Counted from the first letter of the stretch, positions 46,261 to 55,377 are shown. The stretch is DNA of 64,000 bases from Chromobacterium subtsugae (GCF_001676875.1 NZ_JYKA01000002.1:310001-374000); one strand, 5' to 3'. Notes: generated from the letters alone by a model not told the origin. Program-made: numbers and translations.

Positions 46261-47874
46261 TCAGGCGCGCGGGCGCAGCAGCGCCTGCCGCCGCCTGACG
46301 AAGCCTCGCACCCTTTCGTTGTCCTGCGGCAGCCATTGCAGCAGCTGGCGCAGATCCTGCAGCGGGTCGGCGTAGTCCTGCGCGGCCTGCTGGCGGTTTT
46401 CGCAGATGCGCAGCAGCATCGCGCAGCCATACATGCCCAGCCGCTGGTTGAGGGTGGCCATCGCGTCGCGGCGCAGCATGTCGGCGGCAGCCTCCAACTG
46501 CCCCTGGTTGGCCAGTTCCAGCGCCGCCTGGCTCTTGCCCTGCAGCTCGTCGTAGGCGGTCCTGATCGCCGCCAGGCAGGCCGGATGCTGGCGCGCGGCC
46601 TCCTGCAGGCTGCCCAGCTCGTGGCGGCCGTCGGCGAAGCGCAAGGCGATCACGCGCGCCCATTCCGGCGCCTGCGCGGCGGCCTGGCCGGCCGGCAGCC
46701 GCGCCGTCGCCGCCAAAAAGCGCAGCGCGCCGTCGAAAGTGGTTTCCGCCGCCCGCAGCCATTCCGCGCCCTCCTCCAGCTGGCCCAGCGCCTGCTCCGG
46801 CCGCTGCTGCGCCAGCGCCGCCATCGCCCGGCACACCGCCAGCATCAATTGGCCGCCGGGCTGCTTGCCCAATTGGGTCGAGATGTCGTTCTGCAGCCGG
46901 TCCAGCTGTTGGGTCTGCCCGCTTTCGCTGCGCGCCTGCATCAGGTCGACCAGCACTTCCGGGCCGAAGAAGGCGTTGTTGCGGCCGATGTCCACCGCGC
47001 GCTGCAGCTGGTCGGCCGCCCGCGCCGCCTCGCCGCTGCGCAGCAGCGCCTTGCCGTAGTTGTGCAGCCGGGTGAAGTTGCGCGGCGAGATGCCCACCGC
47101 CTTTTCCAACACCGCGGCCGCTTCCTGGTAAGCGCCGTCGTCCACCATGTTCTGCGCCAGCAGGTCGTAGGCGTCGGTGTAGCGCGGCGCGATGGCGATC
47201 ACCTCGTCGAGCAGGACATTGGAGCGGGAGCTGTCGCCCTGTTCGGCCAGGATGCGCGCCACCCCCATCTTGGCCCAGGGAATCTCCTCCTGCGCCAGCA
47301 GCCCCTGGTAAACCTGCAGCGCCGGCTCGTACAGGCCTTCGCTCACCAGCAGCTCGGCGCGCAGCCGCAGCGCGTCCAGCCGGCTTTGCCGGCTGTCGGC
47401 CTGCTGCGCCAATTCCTGCAGCGTCTGGATCGCCTGCTCGGTCTTGCCCTTCTCCAGCAGCCGGTGAGCCGGCGCGAGGTAAGCCTTGCGCTGCAGCGCC
47501 AGCTCCAGCCGGTCCAACAGCTGCTGCGAGCTGAACGGCTTGAGGAAGTAGTCGTCCGGCGCGGTCTCGGCGGCGGTCACCACCTGGGTGTAATTGCGCT
47601 CGCCGGTGATCATCACCCACAGCGTCGACAGCGGCAGCGTGCCGCTTTTGCGCATCAGTTCCAGCAACTCCTGGCCGTTCATGCCGCTGCCCAGATTGTA
47701 GTCGCACAGCACGATGTCGAAGCGCTTGGCGCGCAGGCGGTTGCTGGCCTCGCCGGCGTGGCTGGCGGTTTCGGACTGGGTGACGCCGGCCATGGCCAGG
47801 ATGGCGCGGATGCCCTGGGCCATGGTCAGCGCGTCGTCGACGATCAATACCGTGGTGTTCGCCTTGAAAGCCAT
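46261..47874 (-). CDS. Response regulator with TPR-type helical repeats (copy 1)
   Basis: This 537-residue cytoplasmic protein has a CheY-like receiver at ~1-125: acidic pocket VDD, phosphoacceptor D58 in VLCDYNLG, Thr in MITGE and Lys in LKPF. The remaining ~400 residues are TPR-like helical repeats (RLDALRLRAELLVSEGLYEP, YTDAYDLLAQNMVDDGAYQE, NFTRLHNYGKALLRSGEAAR) and end WLPQDNERVRGFVRRRQA. There is no DNA-binding or enzymatic output domain. Its upstream neighbour is a paralogue of exactly the same length. Following pilT-pilU suggests a role in type IV pilus or twitching signalling; that is inference. Confidence 0.8.
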   Translation of the reverse strand: MAFKANTTVLIVDDALTMAQGIRAILAMAGVTQSETASHAGEASNRLRAKRFDIVLCDYNLGSGMNGQELLELMRKSGTLPLSTLWVMITGERNYTQVVTAAETAPDDYFLKPFSSQQLLDRLELALQRKAYLAPAHRLLEKGKTEQAIQTLQELAQQADSRQSRLDALRLRAELLVSEGLYEPALQVYQGLLAQEEIPWAKMGVARILAEQGDSSRSNVLLDEVIAIAPRYTDAYDLLAQNMVDDGAYQEAAAVLEKAVGISPRNFTRLHNYGKALLRSGEAARAADQLQRAVDIGRNNAFFGPEVLVDLMQARSESGQTQQLDRLQNDISTQLGKQPGGQLMLAVCRAMAALAQQRPEQALGQLEEGAEWLRAAETTFDGALRFLAATARLPAGQAAAQAPEWARVIALRFADGRHELGSLQEAARQHPACLAAIRTAYDELQGKSQAALELANQGQLEAAADMLRRDAMATLNQRLGMYGCAMLLRICENRQQAAQDYADPLQDLRQLLQWLPQDNERVRGFVRRRQALLRPRA

Positions 47875-47985
47875 GGACAGCCTCGCGGGTGCCGGCGGCC
47901 GGCGGCCGCGGCGGGGTGGATGGCGGACCGGGCGGACCCGGCGTCGATTGCTACCAGTCTAGCCTGCCGCGCCGCGGCGGCGCGC

Positions 47986-49599
47986 TCATTCGCATTCCGG
48001 GTCCAGCGCATGGTGGCGGCGGATGAAGCCGCGCACCCGCTCGTTGTCCTGCGGCAGCCAGTGCATCAGCTGCAGCACCTGGCGGTCTTCCTCCGGGTAC
48101 GGCTTGCCGGCCTTGCTGCGGCTTTCGCAGGTGCGCAGCAGCAGCGCGCAGGCGTTCATGCTGATGCGCTCGTTCAGCGTCTTCTGCGACAGCAGGTAGA
48201 GCATGGCGGCGGCCTCTTCCAGCTTGCCGGTGCTGGCCAGCTCCACCGCCTTGTTACTTTCGGTCTGCAGCGTGTCGTAGGCGGTTTCGATGGCGCCGTG
48301 GCAGGCCTCGTGCTTATGCGCGATCTCCAGCAGCGTGCCCAGCTCGTGGCGGCCGTCGGCGAAGCGCAGCGCGATGCTGTGCGCCCACTGCGGCGGCAGC
48401 TCGCTGTTGACTTCCGCCGGCAGCCGCACCGCGGCGGCGAGGAAGCGCTGGGCGCTGGGGAAGTCGGTTTCGCGGGCGCGCAGGTCTTCCGCCACCGATT
48501 GCAACTGGGCCAGCGCGTCGCTGGGGCGCTTCTGCGCCAGCGCGGTCAGCGCCCGGCACACCGCCATCGTCAGCTGGCCGCCGGGCAACTCGTCCATGCG
48601 GCTGGAGATTTCCGCCTGCAGCCGGTCCAGTTGCTGGGTCTGGCCGCTTTCGCTATAGGCCTGCAGCAGGTCCACCAGCACGTCGGGGCCGAAGAAATTG
48701 TTGTTGCGGCCGACTTCCACCGCCCGCTGCAGGTAGTCGGCGGCCTTGGTCGGGTCGCCGCAGCGCAAGAGCGCGGTGCCGCAGCTCTTCAGCCGGTTGA
48801 AGTTGCGCGGCGAGATCGCCACCGCCTTCTCCAGCACCACCGCGGCGGTCTGGTACTGGCCGTCGTCGATCAGGTTTTGCGCCAGCAGGTCGTAGGCGTC
48901 GGTATAGCGCGGCGCTTCGGCGATGATCTCGCGCAGCAGCGCGTTGGATTCCTGGCTTTCGCCCTGCTCGGCGACGATGCGCGCCACCCCCATCTTGGCC
49001 CAGGGGATCACCCGCTGGGTCAGCAGCTCCTGGTAGATGGACAGCGCCTCGCCCTGGCGGCCTTCGTTGACCAGCAATTCGGCGGCCAGGCGCTGCGCGT
49101 CCAGCCGGTACTGCGGGTTGGAGGTTTCGCGCGCCAGTTGCTGCAGCACCTGGATCGCTTGCTCCACTTTGCCGGCGGACAATAGCTTGTGCGCCGGCGC
49201 GAGGAAGGCCTTGCGCTGGCCGGCCAGGTTCATCCGGTCCAGCAGCAGCTGCGAGGCGAACGGTTTGAGGATGTAGTCGTCCGGCGCCATCTCGGCGGCG
49301 GCCACCACTCTTTCGTAGTGGCGTTCGCCGGTGATCATGATCCAGATGGTGGCCAAGGGCAGGTTGCCGCCCTTGCGCATGGCTTCCAGCAATTCCTGGC
49401 CATCCATGCCTTCGCCCAGGTTGTAGTCGCACAGCACCACGTCGTAAGGCTTGCCGCGCAGGCGGTTGCGCGCCTCGCTGGCGTTGCTGACGGCTTCCGA
49501 GCGGGTGATGCCGGCCATGGACAGCATGGTGCGCAGACCCTGGCGCACAGTGTGGGAGTCTTCGATGATCAATACGGTGGTAGAGGCGTCAAAATGCAT
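47986..49599 (-). CDS. Response regulator with TPR-type helical repeats (copy 2)
   Basis: This 537-residue paralogue is collinear with the downstream copy. The receiver domain has IIEDS, phosphoacceptor D58 in VLCDYNLGEGMDGQELLEAM, MITGERHYE and LKPFASQ. The TPR-like region shares YTDAYDLLAQNLIDDGQYQT, ISPRNFNRLKS and a matching C-terminus WLPQDNERVRGFIRRHHA. The two copies are clearly homologous throughout but well diverged, so the duplication is old and both appear maintained. It starts 23 bases after the pilU stop, implying cotranscription with the twitching ATPases. The partner kinase is unknown. Confidence 0.82.
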   Translation of the reverse strand: MHFDASTTVLIIEDSHTVRQGLRTMLSMAGITRSEAVSNASEARNRLRGKPYDVVLCDYNLGEGMDGQELLEAMRKGGNLPLATIWIMITGERHYERVVAAAEMAPDDYILKPFASQLLLDRMNLAGQRKAFLAPAHKLLSAGKVEQAIQVLQQLARETSNPQYRLDAQRLAAELLVNEGRQGEALSIYQELLTQRVIPWAKMGVARIVAEQGESQESNALLREIIAEAPRYTDAYDLLAQNLIDDGQYQTAAVVLEKAVAISPRNFNRLKSCGTALLRCGDPTKAADYLQRAVEVGRNNNFFGPDVLVDLLQAYSESGQTQQLDRLQAEISSRMDELPGGQLTMAVCRALTALAQKRPSDALAQLQSVAEDLRARETDFPSAQRFLAAAVRLPAEVNSELPPQWAHSIALRFADGRHELGTLLEIAHKHEACHGAIETAYDTLQTESNKAVELASTGKLEEAAAMLYLLSQKTLNERISMNACALLLRTCESRSKAGKPYPEEDRQVLQLMHWLPQDNERVRGFIRRHHALDPECE

Positions 49600-49622
49600 G
49601 ATGGCTTATGGCGTGGCGCCGT

Positions 49623-50759
49623 TCAGACAATATCCAGGTGGTCGATGCCCTCCAGCGGGTCGCGGTTGCGGCCGCTTTCGCTGTAGAGCTTGATTCTCAG
49701 GCGCAGGTCGTTGATGGAGTCGGCATTGCGCAGCGCGTCCTCGTAGGTGATCAGCTCGGCCTCGAACAACTCGAACAGCGACTGGTCGAAAGTTTGCATG
49801 CCGGCCTCGCGCGAGCGCGCCATCACCTCCTTCAGGCCGGCGATCTCGCCCTTGAACACCATGTCCGACACCAGCGGGCTGTTGAGCAGGATCTCCACCG
49901 CCGCCACCCGGCCGCGGCCGGACTTGTGCGGCACCAGCCGCTGCGAAATGATGGAGCGCATGTTCAGCGACAGGTCCATCAGCACCTGCTGGTGGCGCTC
50001 TTCGGGGAAAAAATTGAGGATGCGGTCCAGCGCCTGGTTGGCGTTGTTGGCGTGCAGCGTGGCCAGGCACAGGTGGCCGGTTTCGGCGAACTGCAGGCCG
50101 TAGGCCATGGTTTCGCGGTCGCGTATCTCGCCCATCAGGATCACGTCCGGCGCCTGGCGCAGCGTGTTCTTCAGCGCGACTTCCCAGTTTTCGGTGTCGA
50201 CGCCGATCTCGCGCTGGGTGACGATGGACTTCTTGTGGGTATGCACGTATTCGATCGGGTCTTCGACCGTGATGATGTGATCCTGGTTGTGGGTGTTGCG
50301 CCAGTCCACCAGCGCCGCCAGCGAGGTGGACTTGCCGGAGCCGGTGCCGCCCACGAAGATCACCAGGCCGCGCTTGATCAGCGCGATGTCCTTCAGCACC
50401 TCGGGCAGGCTCAACTGGTCGAAGTTGGGGATGTCGGTGTTGATCTTGCGCAGCACCATGCCCACCATGCCCTGCTGGACGAAGGCGCTGACGCGGAAGC
50501 GGCCGATGCCGGGCGGGTTGATCGCGAAATTGGCTTCCTTCTTCGCCTCGAACTCCTCGGTCTGGCGGTCGTTCATGATGGCGCGCACCAGCTCCTTGCT
50601 CTGCTGCGCGGACAAGGGTTGCGGCGCCACCGGCGTGATCTTGCCGTCTATCTTCATCGCCGGCGGAAATTCGGCGGAAATGAAGATGTCCGAGGCGTTC
50701 TTGCCGATCGCGTGCTTCAGCAGATCATGGATGAATTTGGAGGCCTGGTCTTTTTCCAT
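49623..50759 (-). CDS. pilU: Type IV pilus retraction ATPase PilU
   Basis: This 378-residue hexameric cytoplasmic ATPase, accessory to PilT, drives pilus retraction. It has an N-terminal PAS-like domain (KNASDIFISAEFPPAMKIDG), Walker A GGTGSGKST, the Asp box TVEDPIEYVH, Walker B LMGEIRD and the His box ATLHANNANQA. The variant ALVDW and the long C-terminus after LFELFEAELITYEDAL distinguish PilU from PilT. It lies 96 bases downstream of pilT and 23 bases upstream of the first response-regulator/TPR gene. Confidence 0.95.
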   Translation of the reverse strand: MEKDQASKFIHDLLKHAIGKNASDIFISAEFPPAMKIDGKITPVAPQPLSAQQSKELVRAIMNDRQTEEFEAKKEANFAINPPGIGRFRVSAFVQQGMVGMVLRKINTDIPNFDQLSLPEVLKDIALIKRGLVIFVGGTGSGKSTSLAALVDWRNTHNQDHIITVEDPIEYVHTHKKSIVTQREIGVDTENWEVALKNTLRQAPDVILMGEIRDRETMAYGLQFAETGHLCLATLHANNANQALDRILNFFPEERHQQVLMDLSLNMRSIISQRLVPHKSGRGRVAAVEILLNSPLVSDMVFKGEIAGLKEVMARSREAGMQTFDQSLFELFEAELITYEDALRNADSINDLRLRIKLYSESGRNRDPLEGIDHLDIV

Positions 50760-50855
50760 GGCGGCTTACCCTGCGTGAAACTGCTTCCAGTCTAGCCCGC
50801 CGACGCCATGCGCAGCGGGAGATTGCGGCCGCGGCCTTCTGCCAAAAGCGCGGTT

Positions 50856-51893
50856 TCAGAACGAATCCTTGTTGCTGGCCTTGGCGCGCGCCTCGCCCGG
50901 CGACACCATATTGCGCCGCACCAGCTCCGCCAGGCACTGGTCCAGCGTCTGCATGCCGTGCTGCTGGCCGGTTTGTATCATCGAGTTGATCTGCGCGATC
51001 TTGTTTTCGCGGATCAGGTTGCGGATCGCCGGCGTGCCTATCATGATCTCGTGCGCCGCCACCCGCCCCTGGCCGTCCTTGGACTTCAGCAGCGTCTGGG
51101 CGATCACCGCCCGCACCGATTCCGACAGCATCGAGCGCACCATTTCCTTTTCGCCGGCCGGGAACACGTCGACGATGCGGTCTATGGTCTTGGCGGCGCT
51201 GCTGGTATGCAGCGTGCCGAACACCAGGTGGCCGGTTTCGGCCGCGGTCAGCGCCAGCCGTATCGTTTCCAGGTCGCGCAGCTCGCCGACCAGGATCACG
51301 TCGGGGTCCTCGCGCAGCGCGCTTTTCAGCGCGTTGGCGAAGCTCTGGGTCTGCAAGCCCAGCTCGCGCTGGTTGATCAGGCTTTTCTTGCTTTCGTGGA
51401 CAAACTCGATCGGGTCTTCCACGGTAAGAATGTGCGAGAAGTCGTTTTCGTTGACATAGTCTATCATCGCCGCCAGCGTGGTGGACTTGCCGGAGCCGGT
51501 CGGCCCGGTCACCAGCACCAGGCCGCGCGGATAGCCGGCGATCTCCTGGAAGATCTTCGGCGCCGCCAGCTGTTCCAGCGACAGCACCTTGCTGGGGATC
51601 ACCCGGAACACCGACGCCATGCCGCGGTTCTGCACGAAGGCGTTGACGCGGAAGCGGGCGATGCCGGGCAGCTCGAACGAGAAGTCGCACTCGTAGACGT
51701 CCTCGAAGATCTTGCGCTGGTAGTCGTTCATGATGTCGTACACCATGTCGTGCACGTCATGGTGGTCGAGCGGCGGCAGGTTGATGCGGCGGATGTCGCC
51801 GTTCACCCGTATCATCGGCGGCAGGCCGGCCGACAGGTGCAGGTCGGAGGCCTTGTTCTTGACGGTAAAAGCCAGGAGCTCGGAAATTTCCAT
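50856..51893 (-). CDS. pilT: Type IV pilus retraction ATPase PilT
   Basis: This 345-residue main retraction motor powers twitching motility and DNA uptake. MEISELLAFTVKNKASDLHL opens the protein. Walker A is GPTGSGKST (~133-141), the Asp box TVEDPIEFVHE, Walker B LVGELRD and the His box GTLHTSSAAKT. The AIRNLIRENK motif typical of PilT follows at ~268-277. GAGGAG six to seven bases before the ATG at 51893 fixes the start, though the frame stays open far upstream. It is divergent from yggS, the order seen in Pseudomonas (pilT-pilU opposite yggS-proC-yggT). Confidence 0.97.
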   Translation of the reverse strand: MEISELLAFTVKNKASDLHLSAGLPPMIRVNGDIRRINLPPLDHHDVHDMVYDIMNDYQRKIFEDVYECDFSFELPGIARFRVNAFVQNRGMASVFRVIPSKVLSLEQLAAPKIFQEIAGYPRGLVLVTGPTGSGKSTTLAAMIDYVNENDFSHILTVEDPIEFVHESKKSLINQRELGLQTQSFANALKSALREDPDVILVGELRDLETIRLALTAAETGHLVFGTLHTSSAAKTIDRIVDVFPAGEKEMVRSMLSESVRAVIAQTLLKSKDGQGRVAAHEIMIGTPAIRNLIRENKIAQINSMIQTGQQHGMQTLDQCLAELVRRNMVSPGEARAKASNKDSF

Positions 51894-52022
51894 ATAATTC
51901 TCCTCGATGACATCGCCGCCGCCGCCGATTCCCCGCTGGCATGGCCGGTCCTGCAATGCATTGTATGCGTTGGCCGGACAGCCGGATATCCCCCGTCGCG
52001 GAGGCTCACGGACAAAAACGAC

Positions 52023-52718
52023 ATGACAGACACCCTTTCCACCCGGCTGCGCCAGGTCGGCGCGCGGCTGGCCGACGCCTGCCGCCAGGCCGGACGCGCG
52101 CCGGACGCGGCCGCGCTGCTGGCGGTGAGCAAAACCTTCCCCGCCGCCGACCTGCGCGAAGCCTACGCCTGCGGCCAGCGCGCCTTCGGCGAAAACTACG
52201 TGCAGGAATTGCAACAGAAGTGCGAAGCCTTGGCCGACCTGGCGATAGAATGGCACTTCATCGGCCCGCTGCAGTCGAATAAAACCCGCATCGTCGCCGA
52301 ACTCGCGCATTGGGCGCACTCGATAGAGCGGCTGAAAACCGCCGAACGGCTGTCGGCGCAGCGGCCGGACTCTCTGCCGCCGCTGAACGTCTGCGTGCAG
52401 GTCAACGTGTCCGGCGAGGCCAGCAAGAGCGGCTGCGCGCCCGAAGAGGCGGCGGCGCTGGCGCGAGCGGTGGCGGCGCTGCCGCGCCTGCGCCTGCGCG
52501 GCCTGATGTGCATACCGGAGCCGACCGCCGACGCAGCCAGGCTGGCGGCGCAGTTCGCCGCCTTGCGCGCGCTGGCCGAAGGGCTGCGCGCCGAAGGCCT
52601 GCCGCTCGACACGCTGTCGATGGGCATGTCGGCCGACCTGGAGCTGGCGGTGGCCGAAGGCGCCACCCTGGTGCGGGTGGGCTCGGCCATCTTCGGCCGG
52701 CGCGGCCAGCCGCAATAA
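52023..52718 (+). CDS. yggS: YggS family pyridoxal phosphate homeostasis protein
   Basis: This 231-residue cytosolic alanine-racemase-fold single-domain protein binds PLP through the lysine of LLAVSKTFP (~residue 38). It contains FGENYVQEL, WHFIGPLQSNKTR and the C-terminal LSMGMSADLELAVAEGATLV. Family role: control of free PLP and amino-acid pools; no enzyme reaction is established. The start ATG 52023 is 130 bases from the divergent pilT. proC follows after 50 bases. Confidence 0.93.
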   Translation: MTDTLSTRLRQVGARLADACRQAGRAPDAAALLAVSKTFPAADLREAYACGQRAFGENYVQELQQKCEALADLAIEWHFIGPLQSNKTRIVAELAHWAHSIERLKTAERLSAQRPDSLPPLNVCVQVNVSGEASKSGCAPEEAAALARAVAALPRLRLRGLMCIPEPTADAARLAAQFAALRALAEGLRAEGLPLDTLSMGMSADLELAVAEGATLVRVGSAIFGRRGQPQ

Positions 52719-52768
52719 ACATCGGCTCCCGGCCGGGCCGGGAGCCGCAATCGCAAGGGGACAGCATC

Positions 52769-53572
52769 ATGCGCATCACATTCATCGGCGGCGGCAATAT
52801 GGCCGGCGCCATCATCGGCGGCCTGGCCCGCCAGGGCGGCCACCGCATCCACGTGGTGGAGCATCAGCAGGACAAAATAGACCGGCTGGCGGCCGACTTC
52901 GGCGCCAGCGGCGGCCAGACCTTGCCCGAGCGTTTCGACGCCGGCGACGTGGTGGTGCTGGCGGTGAAGCCGCAGCAGCTGCGCGAGCTGTGCCTGGCGC
53001 TGGCGCCCGCGCTTAACGGCGCGCTGGTGGTGTCGATCGCCGCCGGCATCCGCCTGGACGCGCTCTCGCGCTGGCTGGGCAGCGGCCGCATCGTGCGGGT
53101 GATGCCCAACACCCCGGCCATGGTCGGCAAGGGCGTGTCCGGCCTGTACGCCGACGCCGCCGTGCCCGCGGCCGACCGCGCCGCCGCCGAAACCATCATG
53201 CGCGCCGCCGGCCTCACCGTCTGGCTGGACGACGAAACCGGCATCGACGACATCACCTGCGTGTCCGGCAGCGGCCCGGCCTACGTGTTCTATTTCATAG
53301 AAAGCATGATAGAGGCCGGCGTGAAGGCCGGCTTCAGCGAGGCCCAGGCGCGCGAGCTGGCATTGGCGACCTTCGACGGCGCGGTGGAGCTGGCGCGGCA
53401 AAGCCCGCTGCCGGTAGCGACGCTCAGGCAGAACGTGATGTCCAAGGGCGGCACCACCGAGCGCGCCATCGCCCGCTTCGAAGCCGAGGGCGTCAAGGCG
53501 GCCATCGTCGCCGGCGCGATGGATTGCCGCGAGCGTTCAATCGAAATGGGCCAACAACTCAGCCAGGAGTAA
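52769..53572 (+). CDS. proC: Pyrroline-5-carboxylate reductase
   Basis: This 267-residue cytosolic enzyme catalyses the last step of proline synthesis using NAD(P)H. Rossmann motif FIGGGNMAGAIIGGL is at the N-terminus, with AVKPQQL and RVMPNTPAMVGKGVSGLY in the middle. The proline-site signature is SGSGPAYVFYFIESM...VMSKGGTTERAI. Length is standard. It lies between yggS and yggT in the usual order and is nine bases from yggT. Confidence 0.96.
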   Translation: MRITFIGGGNMAGAIIGGLARQGGHRIHVVEHQQDKIDRLAADFGASGGQTLPERFDAGDVVVLAVKPQQLRELCLALAPALNGALVVSIAAGIRLDALSRWLGSGRIVRVMPNTPAMVGKGVSGLYADAAVPAADRAAAETIMRAAGLTVWLDDETGIDDITCVSGSGPAYVFYFIESMIEAGVKAGFSEAQARELALATFDGAVELARQSPLPVATLRQNVMSKGGTTERAIARFEAEGVKAAIVAGAMDCRERSIEMGQQLSQE

Positions 53573-53581
53573 GCCGAAATC

Positions 53582-54166
53582 ATGTTTGTCGATACCCTGC
53601 AGTTCCTGATCAAGACCCTGTCCGGCCTGTTCGTGCTGGTGCTGCTGCTGCGTTTCTACCTGCAGGTGGCGCGCGCGCCGTTCAAGCATCCGCTGTGCCA
53701 GTTCGTGATGGCCGCCACCAACTTCCTGGTGCTGCCGACGCGCAAGCTGGTGCCCTCGGTGCGGAATTACGACACCGCCACCCTGCTGCTGGCCTGGCTG
53801 GTCTGCCTGCTGGCCAATATCCTGAGGCTGTTGCTGGGCTCGCTGCCCGAGGTGTTCGCTTTCCCGCAGGTGTGGGTTTCGCTGTTCCTGCTGTCGGTGC
53901 TGGAAGTGTTCAAGCAGTCGCTGACCCTGCTGATGGGCGCGGTGGTGGTGCAAGCGGTGCTCAGCTGGGTCAACCCCTACAATCCGATCGCGCCGGTGCT
54001 GGACAGCCTGACCCGGCCGTTCCTGCGTCCGTTCCGCCGCGCGGTGGTGGGCGGCGTCGACCTGTCGCCGCTGGTGCTGCTGCTGATCATCCAAGTCATC
54101 ATGATGCTGCCGGTGCAGGCGCTGGAAGCAGGCTTCTTGACCCAACTCAAGGTCGTACTCCAGTAA
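53582..54166 (+). CDS. yggT: YggT family membrane protein
   Basis: This 194-residue inner-membrane protein has two copies of the YggT repeat (~TM pairs at 1-95 and 100-190), each with the conserved pattern seen in LPTRKLVPSVRNYD and LTRPFLRPFRRAVV. The hydrophobic segments LFVLVLLLRFYLQVARAPF and LVLLLIIQVIMMLPVQALE are visible. Function is poorly known; homologues are linked to osmotic or K+ homeostasis and to plastid cytochrome assembly. AGGAG precedes the ATG. The DUF167 gene that often follows is absent; a cytochrome c gene comes next. Confidence 0.9.
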   Translation: MFVDTLQFLIKTLSGLFVLVLLLRFYLQVARAPFKHPLCQFVMAATNFLVLPTRKLVPSVRNYDTATLLLAWLVCLLANILRLLLGSLPEVFAFPQVWVSLFLLSVLEVFKQSLTLLMGAVVVQAVLSWVNPYNPIAPVLDSLTRPFLRPFRRAVVGGVDLSPLVLLLIIQVIMMLPVQALEAGFLTQLKVVLQ

Positions 54167-54244
54167 AGCGGGTTATTTGTCATACTTTTGGACAGCTGCC
54201 GGCCGTTTTGGCCGGCGGCCACGTGAAACGATAGGGAGAATCAC

Positions 54245-54550
54245 ATGAAAAAGACCCTGCTTGCCGCCCTGCTGCTGGGCCTGGCCGCCGCGCCGGCGAT
54301 GGCCAGCCTGCAACTGGCCCAGAAGTACAGCTGCACGGCCTGTCACGCGGTGGACAAGAAGATCGTCGGCCCGGCCTACAAGGACGTCGCCAAGAAATAC
54401 GCCGGCCAGAAAGGCGCCGAGGCGATGCTGATGGCCAAGGTGAAAAACGGCGGCTCCGGCGTATGGGGCCCGATCCCGATGACCCCGCACCCGAATATTC
54501 CCGACGCCGACCTGAAGGCGCTGGTCAAATGGGTGCTCAGCCAGAAATAA
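54245..54550 (+). CDS. Cytochrome c (class I, c551/c552-like)
   Basis: This 101-residue periplasmic electron carrier has a signal peptide ending APAMA (residue ~20). The single haem site is CTACH (~residues 32-36), and the axial methionine lies in IPMTPHPNIPDADL. The length (about 81 mature residues) fits the small c551/c552 group that feeds oxidases or denitrification enzymes. AGGGAGAA precedes the ATG. It is 78 bases after yggT and is followed by an intrinsic hairpin; no oxidase genes are near. Confidence 0.92.
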   Translation: MKKTLLAALLLGLAAAPAMASLQLAQKYSCTACHAVDKKIVGPAYKDVAKKYAGQKGAEAMLMAKVKNGGSGVWGPIPMTPHPNIPDADLKALVKWVLSQK

Positions 54551-54599
54551 ACACCGGCATTGTCTGTGTGCGGCAAGTCCGCAACCAGGCTTGCCTCAA

Positions 54600-54627
54600 T
54601 TCAAAGGCGGCAAAAGCCGCCTTTGAA
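54600..54627 (+). terminator. Hairpin terminator after cytochrome c gene
   Basis: TTCAAAGGCGGC (54600-54611) and GCCGCCTTTGAA (54616-54627) form a perfect 12-bp stem over AAAA. The T tract is within the arm. It is 50 bases after the stop. Confidence 0.75.
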
Positions 54628-54833
54628 CTTGTATGGGAATATCCGGTCGAAACCCGCACTCTGATTACGTTTCCCAAAATGGGCGAGCTTGTTATCGGTG
54701 CGAAACCGGGCTATACCGAATGTTAGCGGCAGTGGGTGATTATTTGGATTTCAAGCTCAAGACAGTTGCGCAAACATTGGCCCGCCGGTAATCTTCTCCG
54801 CCTGTTGCCAACTCTATGCTGGAAGCACCAAAC

Positions 54834-55244
54834 ATGGCTAAACTGACCGAACAGGATATCCTCAACTGGGAAGGCGATGATTACATGAACGCCGACCATC
54901 TTGAGTTCTTCAAGGACCGGTTGTTGCAAATGCAGCAGGAGTTGCTGGTAAACGCCAACGCCACTGCCAACCATTTGCAGGAACAGGAAGCGACACCCGA
55001 TCCCGCCGACCGGGCCACGCTGGAAGAAGAATACGCGCTGGAACTGCGCACCCGCGACCGCGAGCGCAAGCTGCTGCAGAAGATCCAGGCGTCCATCCGC
55101 CAGATCGACGACGGCTCCTACGGCTTCTGCGAGGACACCGGCGAACCCATCGGCCTGAAACGCCTGATGGCGCGCCCGACCGCCACGCTGTCGGTGGAGG
55201 CGCAAGAGCGCCGCGAACGCATGAAGCGCCAGTACGCGGACTGA
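54834..55244 (+). CDS. dksA: RNA polymerase-binding transcription factor DksA, one-cysteine type
   Basis: This 136-residue cytosolic factor inserts its coiled coil into the RNA polymerase secondary channel and works with ppGpp. The coiled-coil tip motif is present as DPADRA. The zinc finger is reduced: only C99 remains (YGFCEDTGEPIGLKRLMARP), and the other positions of the E. coli C4 site are Thr, Ser and Ala. It is therefore a zinc-independent form, seen also in other proteobacteria. ATG 54834 with GGAAG is chosen over one at 54816. The ~280-base upstream gap is unusually AT-rich and probably carries its promoter and leader. Confidence 0.93.
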   Translation: MAKLTEQDILNWEGDDYMNADHLEFFKDRLLQMQQELLVNANATANHLQEQEATPDPADRATLEEEYALELRTRDRERKLLQKIQASIRQIDDGSYGFCEDTGEPIGLKRLMARPTATLSVEAQERRERMKRQYAD

Positions 55245-55377
55245 TACCCCGCGCCTTCCCTAATCCAGCGCCACCGCCGCCAGGCCGTGGCGCTTTTTGC
55301 ATGCTGGGTTGTCTGGGGCCGACAAATGCGGTTATCTTGCTGCTATGCAGAAAACAAGTTAGCCAAGGGACACCAGC

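Noticed and set aside
46253-47707. Upstream extension of the thpR frame across the response-regulator/TPR gene
   Set aside because: The family N-terminus MRVFLACLPPPG begins at 46252; the extension is an out-of-frame reading of a real gene.
51894-52715. Upstream extension of the pilT frame through the yggS region
   Set aside because: It runs antisense to yggS; the PilT family N-terminus and a strong ribosome site fix the start at 51893.
54553-54726. Possible small gene between the cytochrome c and dksA genes
   Set aside because: No ATG with a ribosome site. The frame includes a terminator hairpin and looks like chance openness in an AT-richer gap.
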